38,931 nucleotides of DNA from Pseudomonadota bacterium (lineage in GTDB: Bacteria; Pseudomonadota; Gammaproteobacteria; Steroidobacterales; Steroidobacteraceae). Under the pieces are notes generated by a model that saw only the letters and a list, made by a program, of their open reading frames with translations, was not told the origin of the DNA and ran no database searches. This document shows positions 29,476 through 36,911 of the stretch, piece after piece; the first letter of the stretch is position 1; the number at the start of each line of letters is the position of its first letter. Both the position numbers and the translations under genes were made by a program. The stretch spans positions 1 to 38,931 of the forward strand of contig JAKBCR010000014.1 in the NCBI GenBank assembly GCA_021807675.1. Direction: 5' to 3'.

Positions 29476-29832
29476 TCAGGTGTTCTCGAATTCGGCAGCG
29501 ATCCGCGCACGGATTCTGCCCCTCAGATCCTCAGTCATCGCAGTCTGCTCGAGCAGCGCGAGGAGCCGGTCCTTCGAGGTGATACCCCGTCTTGCCAACT
29601 CTTGCGTGAACACCAGGTCCTTCTCGCGAGAAGCAGCGTACGTGGCGATCGCGAGATCATGGGGATCGAGGCACAGACCGCGCACCCCGTCGGTATCACC
29701 CGCGGAGAGGTTCACGAGCCGCCCCTTCCCTCCTTGGGGCAAAGTGGCCGTACCGGTATCGACCGGATCGGCATAGTAGCCGTAAGTCTCGTGAAACGGG
29801 GAATCGACGCCAATCGCGTTGAGCCATTCCGT
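29476..29832 (-). pseudogene. C-terminal remnant of a DUF6036-type toxin-antitoxin nucleotidyltransferase
   Basis: The frame SPFHETYGYYADPVDTGTAT, then GLCLDPHDLAIATYAASREK, and a Leu/Arg-rich end matches the C-terminal two thirds of DUF6036 proteins, which are found beside AbrB-like antitoxin genes. The N-terminal part is absent: the sequence is joined out of frame to an AbrB-type gene around 29834. About 117 codons remain. It may still be translated from some other start, but the nucleotidyltransferase core cannot be complete. Confidence 0.7.
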
Positions 29833-29833
29833 G

Positions 29834-30007
29834 CGAGCGACGCACCTGATCCAGCGCCTGGTGCGCGAAGCCGCCGCGGGCAGGCGGTCGAATCGCCTGA
29901 TCGGTAAGCTCCAACTCGTCCCCTTCCCCGATCCCCCACGCTTCGAGCGTCGCCTTCGGCAGCGGAATGCCCAGGGAATTGCCGACGCGGCGCACACGGA
30001 TCCTCAT
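29834..30007 (-). pseudogene. AbrB/SpoVT-type antitoxin, 3'-truncated
   Basis: From ATG 30007 the product starts MRIRVRRVGNSLGIPLPKAT, then EAWGIGEGDELELTD, a swapped-hairpin AbrB domain typical of antitoxins. After about 58 codons (ALDQVRRS) the frame runs into sequence whose other frame is the DUF6036 remnant. Full-length relatives continue for tens of residues more. A single deletion removing the end of the antitoxin and the beginning of its partner explains both halves. Confidence 0.7.
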
Positions 30008-30077
30008 GGTTTGATGATAACGCGTTATTAATCGCCGCAAGCCTACCCATCGGCCAGGCCGCGTAAGCCGGGGGAAC

Positions 30078-30094
30078 AGCCCGTGCGGCGGGCT
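30078..30094 (-). terminator. Hairpin at the end of the OmpW-like gene
   Basis: AGCCCG/CGGGCT with a 5-base loop overlaps the stop codon of the porin gene. No T-run follows on the minus strand, so it would be a weak intrinsic terminator or an RNA-stabilising end. Confidence 0.35.
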
Positions 30095-30788
30095 AGAACG
30101 AGTAGCCCGCCGCGACCACCACCGCATTCGGCCAGAAGTGGATATCCGAGGTGCGCAGCAGCCCGGCGGTGTCGGCCGTCAGCTTCGTGTTCACCCGGGA
30201 GATCGAATACGAGGCGTAGAGGTGCCAGCGATCCGCCAGGTGGTAGCTCAATCCGACTGTGGCCACCGGCCCCACCGAGACCGGCAAGGAGATGGAAGTC
30301 GGACCGCCGCTCGCCGCGTTGCCGGCGACCGTCGACTGACGGGCGAAGAACTTAGTGTAGTTTACGCCGACGCCGACGTAAGGCCGCAAGCGGGCGCCCG
30401 GATCGCGGAACACGTACTCGAGCAGCAGCGAGGGCGCAAACCAGCGAGCGCTGGAGATGACCTTGCCGTTATAGGGTATCGAGCCCAGCGTCGCCGGACC
30501 CCTGCCCTCCGTCTTCGTAAGAGGCGGGTAGCCGACGGTAAGCTCGGCATCCAGGTGCGGGGTGAGCGTGCGCACGTACGCAAGGTACAGCGTCTCGATA
30601 TCATCGACATGTATGTTGAGACCGAGGCTCGATGGAACGAACGGGCCGGAGATATTGCTCGCGGCGGTGTCGAAGTGAACGTAGTACAGACCTATCCGCA
30701 CGCTGTTCGGCCCACCGTTGTCCGCCTGCGCCGCGGACGCCACAAGCGCGAGACCGGTTCCGAGCGCCACTATCGCAATCTTGTTCAT
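30093..30788 (-). CDS. OmpW-family outer membrane protein
   Basis: Small beta-barrel of 231 aa with an N-terminal signal peptide (MNKIAIVALGTGLALVASAA, cleavage after AQA). The body has the OmpW plan: VRIGLYYVHFDT, LGLNIHVDDIETLYLAYVRT, LEYVFRDPGARLRPYVGVGV NYTKFF, and a C-terminal strand ending GYSF, the aromatic end needed for barrel assembly. OmpW proteins form narrow hydrophobic channels. AGGGA lies 6 bp before the start. It follows the lipoprotein hydrolase gene after 8 bp, so the two may handle the same hydrophobic substrate; that is inference. Confidence 0.9.
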   Translation of the reverse strand: MNKIAIVALGTGLALVASAAQADNGGPNSVRIGLYYVHFDTAASNISGPFVPSSLGLNIHVDDIETLYLAYVRTLTPHLDAELTVGYPPLTKTEGRGPATLGSIPYNGKVISSARWFAPSLLLEYVFRDPGARLRPYVGVGVNYTKFFARQSTVAGNAASGGPTSISLPVSVGPVATVGLSYHLADRWHLYASYSISRVNTKLTADTAGLLRTSDIHFWPNAVVVAAGYSF

Positions 30789-30796
30789 AATGTTCC

Positions 30797-32344
30797 CTAG
30801 GGCGGCAGGAACCGACCGAAGAAGCCGCGGGCCGCCGCCATGCAGAATGGAGCGACAGCGGTGTGATACTGCTCGAGCGCCGCCTGCGCGCCGACCTGCG
30901 CAACAGTTTGCGCGGCCGCCTGCCGGAACGCCTCCTGCACGCCGGCGTAAGGATCGCCGGCCGCCGGGGCCGCATTGACATCGAGGACCGACACGAGCCC
31001 CGTGGACACCTGCGCCTGCCAATAGGCTTCCATCGTCCCGGTGTTCACCCCGAAGAACACCACCGGATCCTGATCGCCTCCGCAAAGCAGCATCGGCATT
31101 CGCGGCGTCCAGCTTCGCATGTCGTTCACCTTCAGATCCTGGCGCAGCGCATTCTGCGGGGAGGCGGCGAGCGGCACACCGGATGCCGGCGGACTCAAGT
31201 CCGCGCCGTCGGGATCGGCCGCGACGTCCTCCACGTAGCTCACGCGGTAGCTGTTGCTGATGAGGAACGGGTTGCCGAAGCCCGCCGAATACACCGGATT
31301 CGGGGGACTCGGCAGGGCGAGCAGCGCATCCACCGCCGCAATGCCGGTGGTCGGGGGCGTGCTGCTGAAGAGCGCCGACTGCGGCAGCTTGCCCTCCTGG
31401 ATGAGCGTGGCGAGCGGTGTCGCGCTCGGCAGGAGCGAGTCGATCCCGGCCGCATATTGCGGTGAATAGACATCGGTCGTCGCCGAATAGACATTTCCAT
31501 AGGCTCTCTGGTAACTCGTCGTCGTGAGCACCGCAAATTCGGGCGCATCGAAGTTCACATGGCCCGTCATGATGGCATCGCCGAAAGCTTCCGCGGCGTA
31601 AGGTCCGGACATCGGCGCGGTCGCGGTGACTGTCTCCCCCGCAGCCTGCATGGCCTTGTCGGTGGCCATCGCCACGAAGCCGCCGATCGAATATCCGGTG
31701 ACGAAAAGCTCACCTCCGTCCGTGGTGGACGGTGTGAAGGTGCTGAGCAGCGCGGTACGTGCCGCGGTCAGAGCGTCCATCATCTCATCCGCGTTCTGCT
31801 GCGCGTTGAGGAACGGGTAGTAGCCGAGGGTGGAGATGTCGTAGCCCGCGAAATTCGGCGCGACGACGATGTAGCCTTGCGCAGCGTACATCACGGCAAG
31901 CTCCAACCCCTCCACCTGCGTCGGATCGAGCACATCCGCGATGTTGTAGGTCGCATCCACCGTCGTGGCATGCGCGTAAAGCATGATCGGGCGGCCGCCC
32001 GAGCACTGAGCGGCCGAGCCGGTCGGCACCATCAGCGCCCCCGAGTCCATGATCGGCATGCTCGAGCCCGGCGCCGTCGGCGCGACGGTCCAGTATTTGA
32101 GGTAGTAGACATCGACGCCACAAGCCGGAGGTCCCGCGAGAGCGAGGAGCTGCTGCCCCGTCGAGCTCGCGTTCAACTGGGCCACGATGGCGGATGCGTC
32201 GAGTGACACGAGGCGCGCCGGTGGGTCCTCGACGAGCGTGCCGTGAGCGTTGGTAGTCGCCACCCTGGCGGTCGGGCTGTCGTGGCCGCAGCCAGCGAGA
32301 CCCAGGGCGGCAACCGTCGCCCAGAGCACGCCAATCTTGCGCAA
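30797..32344 (-). CDS. Lipoprotein alpha/beta hydrolase, secretory lipase-like
   Basis: Predicted exported esterase or lipase of 515 aa. A lipoprotein signal is clear (IGVLWATVAALGLAGCGHD, lipobox LAGC), so it should be membrane-anchored. The hydrolase fold is shown by RPIMLYAHATTV, YIVVAPNFAGYD and the nucleophile elbow VTGYSIGGFVAM; an acid residue probably lies in LLCGGDQDPVV. The start is TTG 32344 with a GGAGGGGG site upstream. Plant-cell-wall and fungal secretory lipases share this general look, but the substrate is not determined. It is the first gene of a two-gene unit with the OmpW-like porin. Confidence 0.85.
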   Translation of the reverse strand: MRKIGVLWATVAALGLAGCGHDSPTARVATTNAHGTLVEDPPARLVSLDASAIVAQLNASSTGQQLLALAGPPACGVDVYYLKYWTVAPTAPGSSMPIMDSGALMVPTGSAAQCSGGRPIMLYAHATTVDATYNIADVLDPTQVEGLELAVMYAAQGYIVVAPNFAGYDISTLGYYPFLNAQQNADEMMDALTAARTALLSTFTPSTTDGGELFVTGYSIGGFVAMATDKAMQAAGETVTATAPMSGPYAAEAFGDAIMTGHVNFDAPEFAVLTTTSYQRAYGNVYSATTDVYSPQYAAGIDSLLPSATPLATLIQEGKLPQSALFSSTPPTTGIAAVDALLALPSPPNPVYSAGFGNPFLISNSYRVSYVEDVAADPDGADLSPPASGVPLAASPQNALRQDLKVNDMRSWTPRMPMLLCGGDQDPVVFFGVNTGTMEAYWQAQVSTGLVSVLDVNAAPAAGDPYAGVQEAFRQAAAQTVAQVGAQAALEQYHTAVAPFCMAAARGFFGRFLPP

Positions 32345-32510
32345 AATGCCCCCTCCCCAGGTCCCTGCGGCCGCGGTTACACCCGCAGCCTAGTGGCAGG
32401 TCCCTGTGCTGTGGCCGAAAGCATACACTCTCTATTGCCGCGAGCCATGCGATTGCCACGACCACGGGCGTGGCGATCAGCGTGCGTGTAGAGCCCACCG
32501 GGGAGCGTCA

Positions 32511-32617
32511 GCCGCTCGGCAAAGCTCTTGAGCTCGTGCCGCGGCGCGCCTCGAGCAAAAAGCGCGGTTTTTTGCTCGAGGCTCCGCCACCTGCGGCGGC
32601 AGGGCACCTCCTGTGCC
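32511..32617. repeat. Structured repeat copy R3 (opposite orientation, diverged stems)
   Basis: Reverse-complement copy of the R1/R2 element in the 287-bp gap between the hydrolase and FAD oxidoreductase genes. H-1 is 32603-32617 (GGCAC/GTGCC), H0 32584-32599 (CCGCC/GGCGG, loop ACCTGC, the exact complement of the R1/R2 loop), H1 32549-32581 (13-bp stem CCTCGAGCAAAAA/TTTTTGCTCGAGG, loop identical to R1/R2). The H1 base pairs differ from R1/R2 on both sides while pairing is kept. In the H2 position (32511-32545) there is a hairpin with unrelated sequence. It follows the stop of the oxidoreductase gene. Confidence 0.8.
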
Positions 32618-32631
32618 GCGGTAAGCGGGGC

Positions 32632-33633
32632 CTACGCGGCGGCGGCCGGCGCTGTCCGTCCCGCGCCGCGGGTCATCGCCCAGTCGAGCAAGCGGCTGGC
32701 GAGCCCTCCGCCGAGACTCGCTCCGGTGACACCGTCCAGGCGGTACTCCGTGCCGTGCAGGATCGCTTCGGCCGCCTCGAGGCCGCTGCGCACGGCAGGG
32801 CCAATGCCCTCGGCCATGTCGCGCGTCGCGAGGCCGGCGGCATCCCCGACGATGAAGGCGTTTCCCCGGCGCGCCACCTCCACCTGACCCCGCAGGTAGT
32901 AGCTGTAGCCCGAGGGGTCATAGTGTGCGCCCTTGGCGATTCGGGCCCCGAGCATGCGGGTGAAGAGCTCCCAATGATCGTGAATGGAGCGGCCGCTCGC
33001 CTTGAGGCGATCGGCCATGCCGCCGATACCGACGTTGAGCCAGCCGTTCTGCTTCGGCACGTACCAGGCGTATCCCGGCAGGCCGCGATCGAAGAACCAC
33101 AGATGGCAGTCGCGCTCGCGCCAGTCGTACTCGATCTCGTGCTCCAGAGTCACGGTCTGCAGGTCGCTCGCGCGCGGGTTGAGCTCCCGGAAGAGCGTGC
33201 GATACACCGGACACCGCGTGCCGCCCGCCCCGATCAGGTAGCGGCTGCGGAACGCCTCATCGACGATGTACGCCCCGTCCTCCTCGCGGATGCTACGCGC
33301 GGTGTGCTGCACCACCGGCGCGCCGGAGCGCTCGAGGAGCCAGGCATCGAACTCCACTCGGCGGATCGAGTGCTGCACACAGCCTCCGCGCAGGTGCAGT
33401 CCCTTGATGTGCAGGTGCAAGCGGTCGAACGTGAGGAAGCTGTGCGGATAGGCGCCGATATCGATCGCGAGGTCGCGCACCACCTCCGGAGTGACCCAGC
33501 CGGCGCAGAGCTTCAGGCGCGGGAAGCGCTCCTTGTCGAGCACCACTACGTCGGCCCCCGCCCGCTTGAGCTTCCACGCAGCGCTCGAGCCCGCCGGGCC
33601 GCCGCCGACGATCACGACGTCACAGGTGCGCAT
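32632..33633 (-). CDS. FAD-dependent oxidoreductase, geranylgeranyl-reductase family
   Basis: Flavoprotein of 333 aa with an N-terminal dinucleotide-binding motif VVIVGGGPAGSSAAWKLKRA, a mid-protein GLPGYAWYVPK segment and the second FAD motif FIVGDAAGLATRDMAEGIGPAV, as in geranylgeranyl-reductase and related halogenase/oxidoreductase families. Only 10 bp separate it from the upstream cyclopropane-fatty-acid synthase gene, so it probably acts on the same lipid chains, for example by oxidising or reducing the modified acyl group. That role is inferred; family members act on many substrates. Confidence 0.85.
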   Translation of the reverse strand: MRTCDVVIVGGGPAGSSAAWKLKRAGADVVVLDKERFPRLKLCAGWVTPEVVRDLAIDIGAYPHSFLTFDRLHLHIKGLHLRGGCVQHSIRRVEFDAWLLERSGAPVVQHTARSIREEDGAYIVDEAFRSRYLIGAGGTRCPVYRTLFRELNPRASDLQTVTLEHEIEYDWRERDCHLWFFDRGLPGYAWYVPKQNGWLNVGIGGMADRLKASGRSIHDHWELFTRMLGARIAKGAHYDPSGYSYYLRGQVEVARRGNAFIVGDAAGLATRDMAEGIGPAVRSGLEAAEAILHGTEYRLDGVTGASLGGGLASRLLDWAMTRGAGRTAPAAAA

Positions 33634-33643
33634 CTCTAGGGAC

Positions 33644-35011
33644 TCAGCGCGGGTAGAGGTGCTCGCGGGTCATCGAGACATCGTCGTTGTCCCGTGGCGC
33701 GAACAGCACCTGGAAGAGTTGCAGCGCTCCCGTCGTGAATCCCGCGATCGATCCGGCCAGATACATCCGCCACATGCGCACGAACTTCTCGTCGAACATC
33801 TCGCGCACCCGATCGCTCGCGGCCTCGAAGAGGGCGAGCCAGTGGTGCAGTGTCTGCGCGTAATGCAGGCGCAGGTTCTCCACGTCGAGCACCGAGAAGT
33901 CGTGGGGCTCCAGAATCCGCATCATCTCCGCCAGGGAGGGCGGATAGGCGCCCGGGAAGATCCGCTTCTCGATCCAAGGCTGCAGGGGCGCCGGCCGATT
34001 GCGTCCGATCGAATGGATGAAGCCGCGGCCGCGGGTGCCGATGCTGCGCGCGATCACCTCGCCGAGCGCGGCATAGTTCTCCAACCCGACGTGCTCGAGC
34101 ATGCCGACGGAGACGAAGGCGTCATAGCGGCCCGAGATGTTCCGGTAATCGTCGAGGACGTACTCGACCTGTGAGCTCATCCCCAGGCTCGCGGCGCGCT
34201 GGCGCGCAAAGGCCACCTGCTCGCGCGAGATGTTGAAAGCGCGCACCTTGACGCCGTAGTGCCGCGCCATATGCAGCGCGAGCGTTCCCCAGCCGCACCC
34301 GGCCTCGACGACCGTCTCCCCCGAGCGCAGGCGAAGCTTGCGGCAGACATGATGCATCTTCGCGGTCTGCGCCTCGTCCAGGGTCGTCGTCGGGGTGGGA
34401 TAGTAGGCGCAGGTGTACGCCATGGTCTCCCCGAGCCAGAGCGAGTAGAACGCGTTGCTGATGTCGTAGTGATGATGAATGTTCTCGCGCGAGCCGTACA
34501 GCGTGTTGATGTGCGGCCGGCGCAGCCCCTGCACCAGGCGCCGCAGTCCGGAGGGTTGCGGTGCGTCGCGGCCGGAGCGATAGATCGTCTCGAGCAGTTG
34601 CACCAGGTCGCCCTCGATCTCCAGCCGGCCCTCGCTGTAAGCGTCCGGAAACCGCACCTGATGGTCGGCGAGGATGCCGAGCAGGGTCGAGCGGCTCGAG
34701 ACGCGCAGGCGCGCGACGATCGTCGCCCCCGCGGGCGCGATGCGCTCGCCGGTCCAGAGGACGAACTCGAGCGGCGGATTGCCGAGGTACTCGAGCAGCC
34801 GAGCGAGGAGGCGCCCTTCCACCGAGCGGGCCCCCGCCGGCAGGGCCGACCCGTCGGCCCATGGCCCGGCGCCTCCCGCGCCGAGCCCGTCGGGCCGGCT
34901 CCGCGGTCCAAAATCGCTGCCGGCGATCTCCTCCCGCGGAGCCGCGGGCGGCGCGGCCGGGGACCGCTCGCCCGTTACGGCGCTCTTAATGCTCTCGTCC
35001 AACGCATTCAC
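33644..35011 (-). CDS. cfa: Cyclopropane-fatty-acyl-phospholipid synthase family methyltransferase
   Basis: Transfers a methylene group from S-adenosylmethionine to double bonds of phospholipid acyl chains. The 455-aa protein has an N-terminal lipid-binding region and the SAM-binding motif VVEAGCGWGTLALHMARHYG, with YDISNAFYSLWLGETMAYTC upstream and SVGMLEHVG after it, all typical of CFA synthases. It is longer than the E. coli enzyme because of an N-terminal low-complexity region of about 60 residues. It is cotranscribed with a flavoprotein; some CFA-like enzymes with redox partners make branched or furan fatty acids, so cyclopropane formation itself is likely but not certain. Confidence 0.9.
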   Translation of the reverse strand: MNALDESIKSAVTGERSPAAPPAAPREEIAGSDFGPRSRPDGLGAGGAGPWADGSALPAGARSVEGRLLARLLEYLGNPPLEFVLWTGERIAPAGATIVARLRVSSRSTLLGILADHQVRFPDAYSEGRLEIEGDLVQLLETIYRSGRDAPQPSGLRRLVQGLRRPHINTLYGSRENIHHHYDISNAFYSLWLGETMAYTCAYYPTPTTTLDEAQTAKMHHVCRKLRLRSGETVVEAGCGWGTLALHMARHYGVKVRAFNISREQVAFARQRAASLGMSSQVEYVLDDYRNISGRYDAFVSVGMLEHVGLENYAALGEVIARSIGTRGRGFIHSIGRNRPAPLQPWIEKRIFPGAYPPSLAEMMRILEPHDFSVLDVENLRLHYAQTLHHWLALFEAASDRVREMFDEKFVRMWRMYLAGSIAGFTTGALQLFQVLFAPRDNDDVSMTREHLYPR

Positions 35012-35100
35012 CGCTGATCTCCCCTTCTTCTCTATGCCCTAATTTACCATGCCCGCCTCAGAGGAACCCGCGCGACCCGCGCGGCGGTACGTTGGGGCCA

Positions 35101-35812
35101 TCAGGGGGCGAGCGTCATTCGGTAGCAGTCGATCAGGCGCTCGACGTGCGCCTCGATCCCGAAGTGCAGGGCACTCGAGGCGGCGCCTCGTGCGCAGGAG
35201 AAGCGCCGGCCGGGATCGCGCAGCGTCTCGATCGCGGCGCTCGCAATGGCCCGGGGGCACCAGGCGTCCGCTCAGTCCGTCCACTACGACTTCGGGCAGG
35301 CCACCCACCGCGAAAGCAATGACGGGACTGGCCGCGGCGCGGGCTTCCATGGCCGCAAGGCCCAGGCCCTCGGACCGCGAGGGCATCAACACCAGGTCGA
35401 TGGCCGGGAGCAGACGTGGCACATCGGCGCGCCGGCCCAGGAACCGCACATGCTGCCGAGGCTGTGCGCACCGGCGCCGGCGCGTCGCAGCGCTTCGGGG
35501 GGAATGCCGTTACGGGCGATGCGCACCCGCGCCGGCCGCACGTGATAGCGGCTCACTGTCAGCTCGTGCACGGCTTGCGAGACACCTACCGCGGCATCCA
35601 TCGGATGCGCCCGGACTCCCTGCAGCACGCTCAGCGCGGGGCCGGGATCGTTCAGGTCGTGCACATGCAACAGGCTGCGGGCGCCGATGAGCCCCGCCGC
35701 CACGCGTGATCCCGGTCGCGTGCAGGAGCCGCGAGCCGTTGCGCCTGGCGAGCGCGGCGAGAGCCCGCACCCTGACGGCCAACAGCAGCGCGCTGCTCGC
35801 CATCGATCGCAA
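35101..35812 (-). pseudogene. Decayed GT4-family glycosyltransferase
   Basis: Pieces of one glycosyltransferase appear in order but in different frames: RNGSRLLHATG near 35720; GARSLLHVHDLNDPGPALSV through [14 protein letters not shown] (about 35715-35470); [33 protein letters not shown] and [19 protein letters not shown] (to about 35252); then [17 protein letters not shown] and [15 protein letters not shown] with a stop at 35101. Between the second and third pieces about 80 residues of the usual fold (including the GRLAPEKG-type region) are missing, so there was a deletion as well as frameshifts. At least three disruptions make it nonfunctional. Confidence 0.85.
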
Positions 35813-35999
35813 TGCCTGTCAGCCCGCAAGCGATGCCACATCCGGCGCGGACGCGCCTCCGCCACAAATAACGTACCGATCCGAGAGGCACGGCCCCTCG
35901 ACCGTGCTGACTATCCCATGGAGTTAGCGTAGCCTTTGCGGCTTTGCATGGCGAGGCGCCGTCCCCCGGCGCCATTTGCCGGAAAGGCGGAACAGGCGC

Positions 36000-36389
36000 A
36001 TGTGGAAGTCGATCGTGACAATCAGTGTGGGCGCAAGTGTCGGGGCGGTTCTGCGCTGGTGGCTCGGCAACCGGCTGAACGCGATCTTCCCGCTGTTGCC
36101 ACCCGGCACCCTCGCCGCGAACATCATCGGCGGTTATGTGATCGGCGCGGCCATAGCGTTCTTCGCGAGCTTCCCGGCGGTGCCGGCGGAATGGCGGCTC
36201 CTCCTCATCACCGGGTTCTGTGGCGGCCTCACCACGTTCTCGACCTTCTCGGCCGAAGTGGTGTCGCTGCTACAGCGGGGACAAGCCCTCTGGGCCCTCC
36301 TCGAGATCGTCGTCCACGTGACGGCCTCGCTCCTCATGACCTTCGCCGGCATGGCGACGGTGGTCTGGGCGCGCGGCATCGCGACCTGA
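36000..36389 (+). CDS. crcB: Fluoride ion channel FluC/CrcB
   Basis: Small dual-topology membrane channel that expels fluoride. The 129-aa product has four hydrophobic helices, [20 protein letters not shown] with the conserved Asn, and [17 protein letters not shown], the phenylalanine/serine-threonine block that lines the pore. ATG 36000 is preferred over TTG 35976, which adds Arg-rich residues. The Shine-Dalgarno is weak. I looked for the fluoride riboswitch in the preceding 120 bp and did not find its conserved bases. Confidence 0.94.
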   Translation: MWKSIVTISVGASVGAVLRWWLGNRLNAIFPLLPPGTLAANIIGGYVIGAAIAFFASFPAVPAEWRLLLITGFCGGLTTFSTFSAEVVSLLQRGQALWALLEIVVHVTASLLMTFAGMATVVWARGIAT

Positions 36390-36465
36390 CTCGAGCGCCG
36401 GAGGTCCGAGGCCGACGGCCCTCGGACGCATCTCACTTGACCTTAGCCGCGGACCGGCCGCCGGT

Positions 36466-36687
36466 CTAGCCGCCCTCGCCGGGGCTGACGCGCATCGGTT
36501 GAGGGTCCGGATACAAGAACCAGTCCACACACCCGAACGCCGTTGACGGGTCGACCGCGGGCAGCGCCTGACGGGACCGGCCGCGGCCGGCAGCGCAGAC
36601 TTCCGGGGCGGGCGGAGCGATGGGCGGTGTGCGACGGCCCTCCTGAGCCTGGGGAGCAAGGCGGTGCGTCTGCGGTAATGATGTCAT
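36466..36687 (-). CDS. Small protein of unknown function (73 aa)
   Basis: I do not recognise this product. It reads MTSLPQTHRLAPQAQEGRRT at the start, then a Pro-rich middle (PPIAPPAPEVCAA), a basic GRGRSRQ segment, and an end of FGCVDWFLYPDPQPMRVS PGEGG. It has two Cys, no signal peptide and no membrane helix. Support for it as a gene is an AGGGGA site 5 bp before ATG 36687 and codons consistent with the genome; the gap 36390-36911 holds no other protein gene. It could be a spurious ORF. It is divergent from the AlgD-type gene. Confidence 0.4.
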   Translation of the reverse strand: MTSLPQTHRLAPQAQEGRRTPPIAPPAPEVCAAGRGRSRQALPAVDPSTAFGCVDWFLYPDPQPMRVSPGEGG

Positions 36688-36771
36688 GTGAGGTCCCCTG
36701 GGATGCAGACTGCAAAGGATAGACATCGACTGTGACAATTTCATGATGCGCCCGGCTCAGGCGGGAACACA

Positions 36772-36838
36772 AGCCCGGAATCATCCGGGCTCCTGCCAAG
36801 GTAAAGCGTGTCCTCGCGTGCCGTTGGGAGGCAACGGC
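36772..36838. repeat. Two inverted repeats upstream of the AlgD-type gene
   Basis: AGCCCGG/CCGGGCT (36772-36791, 6-base spacer) and GCCGTTG/CAACGGC (36820-36838, 5-base spacer) lie 16-80 bp upstream of the possible sigma-54 promoter. They could be activator or repressor sites, or a terminator-type hairpin for transcription from either side. No known factor's consensus is matched. Confidence 0.5.
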
Positions 36839-36852
36839 TGAGCGGGCGGCTG

Positions 36853-36867
36853 TGGAATGGTTCTTGC
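36853..36867 (+). promoter_or_regulatory. Possible sigma-54 (-24/-12) promoter of the AlgD-type gene
   Basis: TGGAATG, four bases, TTGC: the invariant GG (36854-36855) and GC (36866-36867) are 10 bp apart as sigma-54 requires, and TTGC is exact, but the CAC of the consensus is replaced. The predicted start near 36879 leaves a 33-nt leader before ATG 36912. Confidence 0.35.
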
Positions 36868-36911
36868 GGAGACTTCAGCTGAGAAGGTGCGCGGAGCCTG
36901 AAGTCGAACAG

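Noticed and set aside
35881-35999. Fluoride riboswitch upstream of crcB
   Set aside because: The conserved pseudoknot bases and the TGATGRCTCC-type 3' segment are not present; only a GGCGCC-type inverted repeat is seen.
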